Assembly: GCF_033807575.1 (NCBI RefSeq)
Contig: NC_084721.1
Span: 9,300,001 to 9,364,000 of the forward strand
Length of the DNA: 64,000 bases
Direction: 5' to 3'
DNA from: Cydia pomonella
Taxonomy: Eukaryota > Arthropoda > Insecta > Lepidoptera > Tortricidae
A program made the position numbers and the translations under genes. The notes beneath the pieces were generated by a model, which made no database searches, was not told the DNA's origin, and saw only the letters and a list, made by a program, of their open reading frames with translations. Positions 42,534 through 55,050 of this stretch are shown piece by piece (position 1 is the first letter of the stretch; each line of letters opens with the position of its first letter).

Positions 42534-44689
42534 ATAAGTTAAGTACTGTTTCCGTTACTGATGTAGTTTATCTTGTTGTATGGGAATCTTCTTGATAAAC
42601 TTTGCATTGTATCGGTTTTGCGCCATTCGCACACGTAGCTGATGTAGCCGTTAAGTACGTACAGTCCTACAAGTCTATTAAAACAGACGTTAACAACACG
42701 ATTTATTGCCAAGTTTATTGCAGTCAGTTGCCCTATAAAAGATAGCAAATACAACTGGAGTGCAATTGCGAATTCAGATATTTTTCTTGCTTGGTTACTT
42801 ATTTAAGGTTGTTTAAGGTCCCTATTTTAATGGCATCAATAAGTTTTAACCAAATTAATCTAGTTTCGATGGCTGATCATACATATCAACCAAAAATGTT
42901 TATTTGTATGTGTGTGTACACCCACTGTTTCGTTAGATTACAAAATAGATTGGGAATTAAATACAAATATTTGTACGAGGGGTCTCAGGAGATTACAATT
43001 ATGTTGTACTAAGATCCCTTCGCGACTTCCTTCGTTGAAGTCATTTAGCGTCGCATAAAATAGGATAGACTACCAAGAGAAAGAGAAAATCACTACCCGG
43101 AGTACATTTAACGGAAACATTAAAACTAAAAAACAAATGTAGCGAGTCTTATCCTGAGCTTAATTAATTAAGCGCGAAACATTCTTTAATAATAAGGGAC
43201 ACTTTCCTGCACAATGCCGCGGTACGATGTGGCAATTGGTGGTGGCCGTCTTCAGCTATGATTCCGGTTCTTTAGCGCGGGAACCTTCCGGATCGTAGCG
43301 GAGCATGTGCATCCAGGTTGGCGGGTTCCGTTTTCAACCCCAAACGTGGTCCATAAGATATTAAACATTTTAGGAAAATTCCGAAAATATTGAGTGACAC
43401 GGATATCCCACAAAGCCCGAAGCCCACAAAGGAAGAAATATTAAGCGGTCCCTAAGCATGCTTTGAATGTTCACGGATGTGGCAGTCACACAAAAATAGT
43501 AATATAGAAAATAGTACATTAGGTAAGTGAAAAGTTTGGAGACGAGGGAGGGAATTAAGGACCCGAATTTGCACAACATTTCATAGAAAAAGTACCGTTA
43601 TTTCGCTAGGATCGCAAAGCTATTCTTCCCTCTTAATGCGTAGGTTTTATAGCAAACCGTTACATGTTAAACTGTCCTCAGTCCTTATCCCTTAGTACTG
43701 TTCTACTAGATTGAAATTTACATCAAACCTCCTTAGGGAATCAAATTCCGTATAAAAAGTGGGTAACCTTCGTCCTTTTTGAATTAATATTAAAATAACA
43801 AAAATAATTATGGATTTTTCATTTTTTGTTATGATAACAAAACAGGTTTTCGGTTCGTCAGGATGTTATCGAATTTCATAGTCTTCAAAGCATTGTGTCA
43901 CGGTTATTTGTCTAAAATATGAAATGAAATTATGTGATTTTCTTTTGTCTATACCGTTTCCTCCCTCGTTATGATTTTGCCTAAAATTGGCCGCCTTAAA
44001 GAGCAGAAAAAAATATGACGGCACTTTCATAGAGCACCCTTTGACATAAGAATTTTCAAGTAAAGTAAAAGCTGTCAAGAAAAATCCTATTGCGTCTTTG
44101 AGTTCCATTGACATACCTATTAATTCGTTCGAATTCATAAAATTGTCAGCGAAAAGTAGAGAACGACATTACATGCACTAGCTTGTTTTCAGTTTATGTA
44201 TAGGTACAGTTATAGGTAAATAATGGATTTTTACAAGTATAACCCATTACTTACACATGAAACAGAACTTTCGCTTGCATTGGCATCATGCTGAGTAGGG
44301 GACTATGATATACATATGTACAAGGTGCTCACGAGTAACCCGAAAGAAGAAACTATTTCTGAGTCTAAAAGAAGGAAAAAATGCAATACGAGGTTAGGTC
44401 AAATTCGCCAGAGTAACAATAAAAATATGTTTTTATTAATGGCTATTTTCAGTGGGACGTATACTACAGCAAAAAATATGTTATGGCAACGGCACTAATA
44501 ATGAGTCATTTAAGAGAAAATTTGGAGTATAGGTAAAATTTCTACCGCTAAGCACGTTAAAAGTTGAATGTCATATAACTTTTATAATATCCATGTGTTT
44601 AATGAAATAGACTGCAATTAGTTTCAACATAATTAACAACTAATTTTTTTGTTCTCCAGTCATACTGTCCAGTATGGCGCCATTTATAT
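42534..44689. other. No recognisable feature
   Basis: No protein motif, RNA gene or element end recognised. The GGTTCC.GGATCG stretch near 43265-43330 is slightly GC-richer but was not identified. Confidence 0.4.
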
Positions 44690-45470
44690 TAAACACAAAT
44701 ATACAATTTATTTACAATAACAATATACATAATGGATATATACAGAGGATTACTATAACAAGCTTAAATCTAAAATAGGCCCTTGAGGCATTATACCAAG
44801 GATGCTGGTGACATTTTCTCGTTGTATCGCAATACTGATACGTTGTGCGAGGAAGCCGCCAGCTCTTCGGTCACCACTCACCAGTTACGTCAACAAGACG
44901 CTTCGCGATTTCTGCAAAAAACTTGTACGCGCTGGAACCCCATGGACATAGTTTCAACGCCAAATGGTACAAAATGGTACTATCTACCGAGGCTCAAAAT
45001 TTCGGCGCTTTCCGCTGCTGCGCTCGCTTTTACATTAGTCCGTTGGAGGTGGGACGGTGCCAGTGTGTCTACGCAGGTACTAACATCCGTCCCAAGCTCT
45101 AAGGAACTAAGGACACCCCATCAGGTCTCTTGCCATCATCTCTGGTAATGCCAGTCGGCTCAAGAAAAGCGGTCACATTGATGGTGGCAAGAGACCGAAG
45201 GATTATTTCATTAAGCGACGCATGTCTTGATAAACGACCTGCACTTTTTTGACAAGATAATCTATGGTGTCCCAGTCGGTCCACGCCGTGCCACAAGCGG
45301 TATGTGGCGTGCATACCGAAACCCCTTAGGGATAGGGAGGTCGGATCCAAGAAAGTACCAGTATTAGATGAAGAATGCGCATGTAGCCAGCCGGCTTCCC
45401 GGGCTTGCCAATGTTTAGAAACTGATGTTAAATACTGAATTTTCAAGATTCGTGGTTAACGTTTCATTAT
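44690..45470 (-). pseudogene. Retroelement polyprotein C-terminal remnant, antisense
   Basis: On the minus strand, DPTSLSLRGFGMHATYRLWH is followed by GVDRLGHHRLSCQKSAGR and LNEIILRSLATINVTAFLEP, then DDGKRPDGVSLVP. After a gap come CVDTLAPSHLQRTNVKASAA and FVPFGVET, and in another frame LAQRISIAIQRENV and SILGIMPQGP. The order 'GHH.LSC...GR..RH..LN..I.RAL', 'EP.G..R.DGKRPDG', 'WDATC.DTLAPSHL' and 'A.QR.S.A.QRGN..S..G' is a block I recognise from invertebrate non-LTR polyproteins downstream of RT. The clade is uncertain. Several stops and frame changes are present, and the RT core is missing. The AT-rich 44690-44770 is the likely 3' UTR. Confidence 0.7.
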
Positions 45471-45575
45471 TGGTGCCACCTCCGTTAAAGGGGTTATTTA
45501 CTATAGGCGCTGTACGCACCTGAGTTGTTCTCATTTTTGCTTCTGATTGGCCAAAATCTTATGTATCTTTTAATG

Positions 45576-45843
45576 GACGACCGGTCTGGTCTAGTCGGTA
45601 GTGACCCTTCCTATAAAGCCGATGGCCCCGGGTTCAAATCCTGGTAAGGGCATTTATTCGTGTGATGAGCATGGATAAATGTTCCTGAGTCATGGGTGAT
45701 TTCTATGTATTTAAGTATTTATAAATATTTATATATTATATATATCGTTGTCTAAGTACCCTCAACACAAGCCTTATTGAGCTTACTGTGGGGCTTAGTC
45801 AATTTGTGTAATAATATCCTATAATATTTATTTATTTATTTAT
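45576..45843 (+). mobile_element. SINE family A, full-length reference copy
   Basis: The head GACGACCGGTCTGGTCTAGT has an A-box-like TGGTCTAGTCGG; the B box is GGTTCAAATCC at about 45633-45643. The body holds GTGTGATGAGCATGGATAAA, GTTCCTGAGTCATGGGTG, a TATATATATCGTTGTCTAAG stretch and CTCAACACAAGCCTTATTG. The end is GCTTACTGTGGGGCTTAGTC, AATTTGTGTAATAATATCC and (TTTA)n. It gives the full order of the family, of which five other copies or arrays occur in the window. A Pol III-type promoter is implied by the boxes. Confidence 0.9.
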
Positions 45844-45984
45844 AAGCAAGGTGTAAATACCTATGTAAAGTGACCTATCTATGTTGTGTTAAAAATATAT
45901 AAATATGAATCCAGATACTAGTCCGTTATTCAGCAGCAAAACTATTAGTCTAGCACCCCTGTATACAAATTTGTTAGCTGCATA

Positions 45985-46066
45985 GTTGCAGGCGTCCATA
46001 GGCTACGGTGACTGCTTACTATTTGGTAGGCCGTATGCTTGTTTGCCACCGACGTGGTATAAAAAA
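45985..46066 (+). mobile_element. Retroelement 3' end (GTTGCAGGCG family), copy 2
   Basis: GTTGCAGGCGTCCATAGGCT, ACGGTGACTGCTTAC, GGCCGTATGCTTGTTTGCCA and CCGACGTGGTAT, then (A)6. Same 3' boundary as 40945-41098, with more 5' truncation. Confidence 0.65.
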
Positions 46067-49000
46067 GTTAAATATTTTAGATTTTTGGACATTTTCCATT
46101 TAAAAAAATATAAAGAAGAAAATATCCTGTAAAGTAAGGTAAGGTTTATATGAGATATGTTTGTGAAAAAGTAGCTTTATTACAGGGACCGGGCGTTTTT
46201 TGTATTTTCGCAGCTCATTGAACATCACTGACCTGTGTTATATAGGTTTTCTATTGAGTTAGAAATCAAAGATAATGTGGCCCCCGGGTAACAGAAAATG
46301 TAATTGTACTCGGTCCGCAGTGAAGCATCTTCCTCTGATTAATGATTGATAGATATACGATAGATGATGATAATAGACCGAGGAATAGAAACAGATTTTC
46401 ATGAGAAATAGCATCCCGGATGAAAACTCATAAATTGGTTAAGGGAGATGTGTAATGAACCCTCGTTTATGTCAGTTGGCGCTCTTTTGGTGGATTGCCA
46501 CCCACGTAAAATTGTCGTCGCCTCCCGATATAAACTTTGTCAGATGATAGTTTAGATGTTTTTGTGACTTAAAAAAATCGTCAGCCTGTTGTGTCGCGCT
46601 GAAAATACCGTCAGTTGCACTTTACGAATTATCGCCCGGGATGACTGACGACATTTGCGCCTGGCCCGCGGTCTATAATAAAGGTAAATGATTCTGCTAG
46701 AGGTAAACGTAACGTAAATGTGTGAAATCGTTTCGATCGTAGTGAGGTGCGCCGCAAATAGTATCAGTCGCATGTAGTTTTATCTGATTACTGATGAATG
46801 AGATGCCAATGCCCGACGTGACATTATTTATGTATGGCTTACCGCCAAGCGGTTCAATTTAATTATATTATGATAGCGTTTAATTATTCTTTTTGTTAGC
46901 TTTTGTATACAACGCTGTTTTATCAACGTTAAGTCACGCGGTATGCTTCGAGTTGATCAAAATTGAAATATTTCACTTATTAGGGTAAAAACTCTAACTT
47001 GCTGGAACTAATTCATTCAAAATGGTGGTATATACATTTGCAATCGCTTTAACTCGTGTGCGCGCAACTACACCACCAAGGCATTCTGTGTGTCTTAATT
47101 CAAATGTAATATAATATGAATTGAATCTAAGTCTCATGTGCGTTACATTCGCATACAATCAGTTTACATTTGCGAATACAGGGTGCCGGCAAACCAATAA
47201 AATTCCAATGTTATACATATACTACCATTAATTTCCAGTTCATACTTGACGGCCTACCCTTCATGGCGACAGTATTGCTGTCTCGCTCATTTCAAGTTTG
47301 AGCAATTAATTTCCAATTGAGATCTCATTACGCTGTAGTTCAGTTCCTAATTATTGCGATTAGGGAGAAACACGTACGATGCGCACCTCCATAACAAGGG
47401 ACTTATTGGGAGATACAATACGATTTCTGTGTTGTAGCCGTTTTTAGGTAGATTTGGTGTTTTGTTTTGCCTAGTAACTCAAGAGTGTTGTTTTAATAAA
47501 CTCATTTAAATATTAAATAATAATAAACACTGGCAGTTTCAGGTTCCAACAGACATCAGTATTATTATATTTCATGGTAAGGCCAATTTCATTATAAAAG
47601 CCATTTAAAAAGTAACACATTGAATGTTTAGGTCGGCCATTTGATTGAAATAACTTAATAACTATTTGTATTAAATGAGGTACGTGTATAATATCGAAAT
47701 AATTTATTAAATCGTAAGACAGACTTCAAATTCGCAGTTAAAACTTCGCTCCTTAAATGTTTTGTAGAAGCAGAAAGCATTGGGAAATCCCAACAAATCG
47801 GCACCCGGATTGCATAAAGTTTTTGAAAAAAAGTCAAAACGGAATTGAGTTTCGCTTCAGCGGGCGCTAGGAAGAAAGTTCCTGGAAAAACTATCCCTAA
47901 TTGAGTGCGCCAGTAAATAAAGCAAACAACGTTTTTGTAAAACTACTCGAAACTTAAGTTTGCATAATCCGATGACTGTCCGGTAAGATCTTATCTTTAT
48001 TTTCAAAGGCAAGGATGCTAATTTAATGCTAACTTAAGGAACTTATTATATGCAGAAATGCACATAATAACTGTTAATTCATCAGTACCCATGGCAGACC
48101 TTGATTGGCAGATATGGCTTCGGAGACGTGACATGAGTCTCAATCTTACGTCTGTGTTAACTGAGTTTGATACTATCCCTTAATAGAGTAGGTAGCCCAC
48201 ATTCACATGGAATACATGTAGTAGATGGAGTCACAGAGTAACAAATTATCTTGGTGACAATATGATTAGGGTTTGAATGATGAAGAAGAAAGAAAGATGT
48301 TACCGTTTTAGTAACATCATCCACTCTGAGTAAATTTTGATCTAGTTATATGTATACAGTGTTATTAATATATTTAAAACTGATCAATCACGTAATTTAT
48401 GTTGAGTAACATAAGCGATATACAGCCTATCTTCAATTTATTTATATTTCATTTCATCATAATGAAAACTGATTTCTGACGATACGAAAGGCCCTTTAAC
48501 ATAAATCCGTAGATGAAATTATAAAAATCTGGAGTGATTATTTAATAACCGTAAATAGCAATACCTTAAACCTTGCATATCAATTTTCAACATGATCAGA
48601 ACAGAAATGAAGAAATTGAAGATCCATTTAGATTTCTATTTTCGACTATACGGATTCTACTTATAGCATTTTCAATTGCACGTTTCTGGCGAAACATGAA
48701 TTCGTGAACAGTTCACAGTTCAGAACGAACTACTAGTTTCTATATATTTAAATAAACACAGGAACTTGATGTCTCCATTTCGCACTGGGCCGTCGAAAAC
48801 ACTTATAGCTATTATCTTTTGTAGGTAGGTATGGCTAACGTATATATGTATAAGTAGAAGAGCAGCGTTGCTAACGCGTACTAATCTCGAGTGCACAATC
48901 AGACAACTCAAATTACTTTACGAATGAATCACCACAAAACAAACTTAACTTATTAAATAGTAGTAGTACGGTAATGCAACATAAGCATGCCATAATTTAT

Positions 49001-51940
49001 TAACTTTCAAGCAAGTATTAAAATATCGTAACTTTATCTAGAACTGCCAACTATTTCATTAATAAATTACCGGCTGTCGTACCCATGCACACACCCGCAC
49101 CCGTAGCCTGTTCTTGTTCATAATTTTTGTCGAGCATTGCCTGCGACGACCAGTGTAATATAATATTGACTGCGTCTATGAATAATGGGGTAATTCTAGA
49201 AAAATGACAAAATATTAATGTGAGACTGAGAGACAATGTCAATTAAATTTGGTAGATTGAAGAACTTTACTTCCGCATCAATAATTTTCACTAAAGAAGA
49301 GTTCCCAAAACGACTTTATTTACTTAAACAACTCCGTTTTCGTCTCTTATTTACTCCATGAATTAAAGTTAAGATTTTCTTGGTACTATAAATACAAATA
49401 ATTGTTTTCTTGTGTACCGCCTAATATCTGGGAGACCGATCTTTGCTGGGAAAACATATAAAAAACTCAAAAATACTCATATATAAATATACAAGAATTG
49501 CTCGTTTAAAAAGGTACCTATATAAGGTTAATATCAACATTTACCTTCTCAAAGTCGACTATGTTAACTACGTAGTACACATTTACGTAGTTCATAAATT
49601 TCATAATAAGAAAAACTAAATAATGTCACATAATGTACTACTTAATCAAGCATCAATGCATTGTTTTTGTTTGTGAAATCCTTCCTAGATTTTTATGACT
49701 AAGGACTGTACTTGTACAGTCCCGTTACCGTTACGTCATCATACCTGGTACTTATTTATAAAGCGAAAAATATACTTATAGGTACCTAGTTACCTATAAA
49801 TAGATGGAATACTGAGCATCTGGAGCATGGCGCCGGTGTAGCTAGCTATTTACTAACTATTGTTTCGTCCAGGCATTATCGCGTCGCATCACATCACAGG
49901 GACTAATACGCTCGCTTAACACTAACGAGAGAACCCCACGTCAGTGCCGTTACATTAATGGTAATTAACCCATTTCTGTCTTCATCTCGATCTGTCCGAA
50001 TACGCTCTTGTAATAATTATTTCGATATTCTAGTAAACGTAAAGGAAATAGTACTCTATACCTATGGAACAAGGCCACTTTCGATTGTTGGGTGCGGAAC
50101 GTGGGGGTAGCACACATATTTGCAGATATCTCAATGGCCTGAGTGGAATACGGCGCAGATATGGTAATGACACGGGATCCAAAGCAAACACCTCCACGTG
50201 TAGGTAACATGGTAAGACAAATTCAGTAGGTAAATATTATAATAAGCTGAATATATGGGTCGGGTCATTAATAATCTTGCCGCATATACATTGACATAGT
50301 TAATAAACAAGACAGGAATGTGATTCCACTACATCTAAGGGAAAGCTATTTGTTAACAGTAAAAGATTAAAGGAGCTTTAAGTATGTATATTAACACTAG
50401 AAAGGTAGGTAATCTGAGAATAAAATAGACATGTCCAAATACCTACAATCGGCGATAAAACAAATGACTATTTTAACGTTGATAGAGTCTGGCTAGCCAA
50501 ATATTGTTGATAGATTTTTCCTTGATACATCACCAATTGTCTGTGATTAAAAAAAAACCTAAAGGCTGTTGATGGGCTGTTGTCAATTTATGTCATTCAT
50601 TCAAATTGTTAACGGTTTATAAGGGGTTTATTTTAAATAATATTAATAATGACTATACCGAGTGGGGTCTGCAAACTATTATTTAAGCTCGTAAATAATT
50701 ACGCCAATGTGCGAAGTTGACGTGAAGCGTTGTATAACGAAAAACTGCTATGTTTACAATTCGTAAACAATTTATTAGGGTGGTGCTCTATTGTTATTTT
50801 GATACTTTAAGTACTAGTTCTAACATTTGCCTATAACTTTAATTAAGTACGTGAATTTATTAATACCTGACTCTCATGAATTAATAAGTGTGTAAAGAAA
50901 CGCGCGGATAAACTAGAAGTTCAGGAAAATATAAATAAAATCAAAACATTGGAACGTAACGAGTTACTGAGAACCAATATTTAGAAGAAATCTGTGGCGT
51001 AAGTGGTCAGTAGTAATTTGATATAAAAATATAAAATATATAAAAATATCTTGGCGAAATATGTCTATCTATGTCTTTGTACTTTACATAGTGGTAGAAA
51101 TTATGTGAGCTGACTTGAGTGCACGTTAACGTATATTTAACTTATTTCCTTAGGTACCTTACCTGGGCACAGAAAATCAAAAATATTTTCTAGTATCAAA
51201 ACTATAATTCCTCCTACACAAAGTGTGACCAGCCCAAGATGTTTTGAATTTCCCGCCAAAAATTTGTGTAATATTTCAGTAGCCAGACTCTAGTATGAGA
51301 TGGCTCGGCCACGACGGTGACATCCCTACTGTATTATTGTAAGTACTGTGAAATGTCGGTACATATAACTTGTGATTACGTGGGTTATTTGAGTAGGTAT
51401 GTAATACTAAGTTGCTTTTTGTGATTTGTTGTTGTATATAGATTAGCAAGTTTTTTTTATGTATTCTTTGCATTGTATAAAAATGTATTGTTATCTGGTG
51501 GGTTCAGAGCATAGGTAGTATAGGTACACCTCGAATTTCGAATACCGAAGTTATGTTCAATCTCCACTAGGTGTAGTACAAGGTACAAGGTACCTTGCTG
51601 TGAGCCTGTGACTTGACTTTGGGTCGAACGCTCATTTAAAATGCTCATTTATTATTAATACGAATACTGAGTCGTGTTTATGATTAAAGTTTATTAATAT
51701 ATGTTTATACATTTACTAATTGAAAATTCTCTACTACTGTAAAGAGGTTCGATATCTTGTCTAATATCGAGTCACTTAAGGTACTTAATAAACTTTAATA
51801 ATAAACATCGCTATAGTATAGTTACGTGCCCCGATTTATCACATGCATTACATATTATAGCGAAAATAAGGTTCTATAAGGTTTTTATTTTTGTTTTTTT
51901 TTGTTCCAGGTAAATACAATCTCCCGCAAGAAATCAATAG
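46067..51940. other. Long unannotated AT-rich stretch
   Basis: No host exon, RNA gene or element could be supported in 5.9 kb. Isolated items are a lone TACAGGGTGCCGGCAAACC at 47178, which looks like one mariner-type end without a partner, and a 9-bp perfect hairpin GGACTGTAC-TT-GTACAGTCC near 49705. All reading frames are under 85 codons and featureless. Confidence 0.4.
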
Positions 51941-51998
51941 GAAAAACCAGCCATGTGCAAGTCGGACTCGCACCCCAAGGGTTCTGTGCCAGCTAGTG
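51941..51998 (+). repeat. ACCGGCCAAG-family head, partial
   Basis: GGAAAAACCAGCCATGTGCA, AGTCGGACTCGCACCCCAAG and GGTTCTGTGCC correspond to the family head (compare 58036-58080). The rest of the element is not recognised downstream. Confidence 0.55.
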
Positions 51999-52629
51999 TA
52001 ATCAATTTTTCTCCTCAATACAGCTTTATGTTTGACCAGTTTATTATTTATTGTCATGCAGGATATTCTTTTATTATTATTATTGGTTGAGGTTTGCATA
52101 TAAATATTTATAAATACCTATAAAAAACCTTTTTATAGTAATATTCTGTTTTTTAATGTAAAGTAAATACCTATATGTAATTACGGTTGTGGAAGAGCGG
52201 GACGTCTCAACCCAGGCCCTGTACGCCTAAAGAGAGGCCCCAGCAAATGGTTATTATAATGTCTGTAAATAGATAATAATAGTACATTTCGATGCTAGTG
52301 CGGAAAGAATGACATTTTCGCACGTGTAGCCAACGACGTTTTTTAATACAGTTGCGAAAAATTAAGATAAACAACAAGTTTTTTTTATGCATGTTCTATA
52401 AGAAATAAACAATTGTAAATATAAAATATTATATTATTATTACCTAAGTATCGTTATTTACGATTATTTGTGTATAATATATTTAAATTGTATGAAAACG
52501 ATATCGAATGTTGCCTTTGGAAACTTAAAACATTCTTGCGGTAAGTTTTTCTTACGCCTCTGCTTTGACAGACGTTTCGGCAGCTATTCAGTTCCATTCA
52601 GGCAATTTATTAAGAACGGTTTTACAATA
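51999..52629. other. No recognisable feature
   Basis: AT-rich. A short GC-richer string near 52190-52240 (GTGGAAGAGCGGGACGTCTC) was not identified. Confidence 0.4.
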
Positions 52630-52735
52630 TTAAGATAAAGATAGTTTATTATTCAAGTAGGCATATTATAATGCGCTCATGAACGTCAAATAAAGCTACG
52701 CCGGCTCTAACCCTACACCTCTGACCCGAGAAGAT
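52630..52735 (-). mobile_element. LINE-like 3' region, antisense, second copy
   Basis: AGATAGTTTATTATTCAAGT, AATGCGCTCATGAACG, AATAAAGCTACGCCGGCTCT and AACCCTACACCTCTGACCCG, matching 8566-8660 in the same orientation and then stopping at GAGAAGATTAACG. Confidence 0.6.
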
Positions 52736-53054
52736 TAACGATAAAAATAAACGTGTTATAATGATAAAGAGGTATGTAATAAAATATTAAATATGCTTAT
52801 ATTTATTATTTTTTACATTAACAGTAGGTTTTTATGTCGATTACGACTTTTAAAGGAAACTAACATTAACACTCATCTATAGTAGTCATGAATTGGAACA
52901 AGTGGAAAAGTAAAAAGCACTAGTTCGCGAAATCCAACATTCCGAACGCTAAACAGCTACGTAAAGTAGCATTTTTTGAGCAACTGTATTAAAAAGATAT
53001 TTTTCATTCAACCCATCTCATTCACATATCACACACATATAAATCTCACTGATC
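52736..53054. other. No recognisable feature
   Basis: Spacer; the left limit of the next ACCGGCCAAG-family copy is uncertain and may begin in here. Confidence 0.35.
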
Positions 53055-53373
53055 GACGGGTTTATTCTATGAGGCTCCACATTTTAAAACTCATATTATT
53101 TTTCTTCATAGCGGTTGTAGAAAAACAGACTGGCAAACTTTCAGCTGTCGTCTACCTAATCCAGTTTTTGAGATAGAGCTAGCTGATAGACACACAGACA
53201 AACGGACGGCAACAGCGTAAGTAAAGGGCCACTCTCAACAATAAGAATTATATTGCATAATTTATTTCTGTTTTGTTAAGAGTGGCCAATTACTATGGGT
53301 GGGCCAAGAACTATAACAGCAGTCATCCTAATAGGGTTCCGTTTGGCCTACTTCAGTTACGGAACCCTAAAAA
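53055..53373 (+). repeat. ACCGGCCAAG-family copy, 3' half, with nested hairpin
   Basis: AACTTTCAGCTGTCGTCTAC, TTTTTGAGATAGAGCTAGCT, GACACACAGACAAACGGACG and a final AGGGTTCCGTTTGGCC plus TTACGGAACCCTAAAAA. A 61-bp hairpin (53227-53287) is inserted between the GGACGG stretch and the AATAGGGTTCCG end. Confidence 0.65.
53227..53287. mobile_element. Miniature hairpin, 61 bp
   Basis: GGCCACTCTCAACA (53227-53240) and TGTTAAGAGTGGCC (53274-53287) are inverted with one mismatch, enclosing 33 AT-rich bases. It splits an ACCGGCCAAG-family copy, so it is a later insertion. Confidence 0.6.
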
Positions 53374-54174
53374 CAGGGCAGAATTAAACACGTTTTAATT
53401 TTTCAGAATTCTTTAGGAAATAATTCGCAATTATTTATAATTTCAGTTTTTCAAGTCAATGCTCTGAAATCCGGCTCAAAGATGAAAATTTAATGAACCA
53501 AGCCTACCTACAAATTTGGATTAAATGAAATTGGATTCTGACTTTTATTTTGGAACGCGCCTTTCTAGATGGACGTGAAATGTTGAGACGATGGGAATAA
53601 ATTAAAAATTCCGCCCTTGGAGGGCGGACTGTGTAATAAAACCCCAAATACCGTACTTTACGAATTAATTGTGCTGTATTCAACATCCTTGCAAAGTTAA
53701 TTGTCCCGAATATCTTTCTGGCCGTGTGGCGTAATCGCGGCAGTAACGAGAGTGCAGCTTTCAACAACATTATTATCGGTTCTTCAGTAGTCATCATTCG
53801 TAAATTTTAATATTACGTATATTTTGAGGGTAACAGGAGTAGAGTAGAATGAAGAGAGAGTACTTAAAATCTAGCAAGAGCAATGTCCTAACTGTTTTAA
53901 TTTAATTAGTATGAAACGGGTTATCTTATTTATACCGACGGCAAATTTACTTACCTTTTGTCTAAAAATATGCTACTACAAAAGGGAATAAAGTGCCTCC
54001 CAAGAAAAAAAAATCGACATTTCGTTACCTGCCACTCTATCGCACTAATATGGAAGAACGAAAGGCAAAAACAGAAATTTCGGTTTGCGTTTTTCGAGGT
54101 AGTTATATATGGCACGGAGACTGTAGGTATATATTAGATTGATAATTTATATAACATTCGAAACGACATGCATA
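53374..54174. other. No recognisable feature
   Basis: Contains a small inverted pair ATTCCGCCC/GGGCGGAC near 53609-53630 and a TCGCACTAATATGGAAGA string near 54040 shared with 22112-22214. No coding motif. Confidence 0.4.
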
Positions 54175-54300
54175 TCTTACTTACTTATTGCTGTGGCGCA
54201 GCGACCCGAAGTGGATCTTGGCCTCCGATACCAAAAACCGCCATGCTTCTCTGTCCAAAGCCGTTTCTCTCCAGTCGACGGCATCTACACCGACGGCAAC
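54175..54300 (-). pseudogene. LINE ORF C-terminus, antisense
   Basis: On the minus strand from about 54287, DAVDWRETALDREAWR is followed by VSEAKIHFGSLRHSNK and TAA (54183-54181), then a TAAGTAAG tail. 'DW...A.DR..WR.LV.EAK...G' is the characteristic end of a non-LTR ORF2 that also carries the C-terminal GRPR.RW.D motif. The short tandem tail fits a retroelement 3' end. Only about 35 codons remain. Confidence 0.6.
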
Positions 54301-54339
54301 ATCTATAAATAATAATAATAAAATAAATAAAACTTAAAT

Positions 54340-55050
54340 TAATCCGCAGGGCAGCTTGTGGCGAGCTGTTGGGGAGTAACGACCCCACGGACCCGAGTAC
54401 TCCCGAGAGTCGGTCAGGGTCTCCGTCTCCGGTATGTCTTCGTCGGTCGGAGTGGACCCCAAGGGAACTCGCAAGACTCTCAGCTCCAGCACAGGCTTGC
54501 CTTCATTGGCCGTCCAGAGAGGAGTCGTTAGAGCTAAATGCTCCAGGGGTGGAAATGAAAACTTGCATAAGACGCGAGTTGGCACAGTGGCTGTTATCAG
54601 CCACTGGGTAGAAAGCGGCGTACACCTCTCGACACCCCTGAGCCGCTCACACCGGTGTTGCTCCTGGTCGTCTTCACGTCGGCATTTTCAGGGGCCCATC
54701 TAGTGGGCGGCGAGTCACCGCCTGCCTCGATACCTAGTGAAAACATTGTTATGGCAGGTGTCCGGACGTCTTTGCAATAACCCCGTCTCATTGTTCTCCC
54801 AAACTTCAATCCATAAACCGTTATACTGTTCACTTTTACTACAATAGTCCCAATGCCTGTTGCGACCGGTTTATGGGTGTCTATTGTTGCGCCTGTGAAC
54901 GGGTTCCAGCAGGCATTCTACATGACATTAAAGCTCTCCAAGGGGCCTCTGTGTTGGATCTATATCTCCACGCAAGCCTATCAAAAGACCGGGATTTATA
55001 GGCCCGTGAAATCCAAGGAGATACCTACAATAAAATTATTTAAATGTGAC
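54340..55050. other. GC-rich block, probably part of an unidentified retroelement
   Basis: CGCAGGGCAGCTTGTGGCGA, CCCCACGGACCCGAGTACTC, TCGTCGGTCGGAGTGGACCC, TGGCACAGTGGCTGTTATCA and GGGCCCATCTAGTGGGCGGC are far richer in GC than the window. The overlapping frames at 54334-54833 on both strands reflect the composition. The last part, GGATTTATAGGCCCGTGAAA then ACCTACAATAAAATTATT, looks like a polyadenylated 3' end. It abuts the antisense LINE C-terminus. No protein motif was recognised, so class and strand are open. Confidence 0.4.

Noticed and set aside
47178..47200. Mariner-like terminus TACAGGGTGCCGGC
   Set aside because: No inverted partner within several kb, so an element cannot be bounded.
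49700..49725. Perfect hairpin GGACTGTAC-TT-GTACAGTCC
   Set aside because: Too short to interpret and not linked to any gene or element.
54334..54833. Overlapping 80-90-codon frames on both strands
   Set aside because: All lie in the GC-rich block and show no domain; composition alone explains them.
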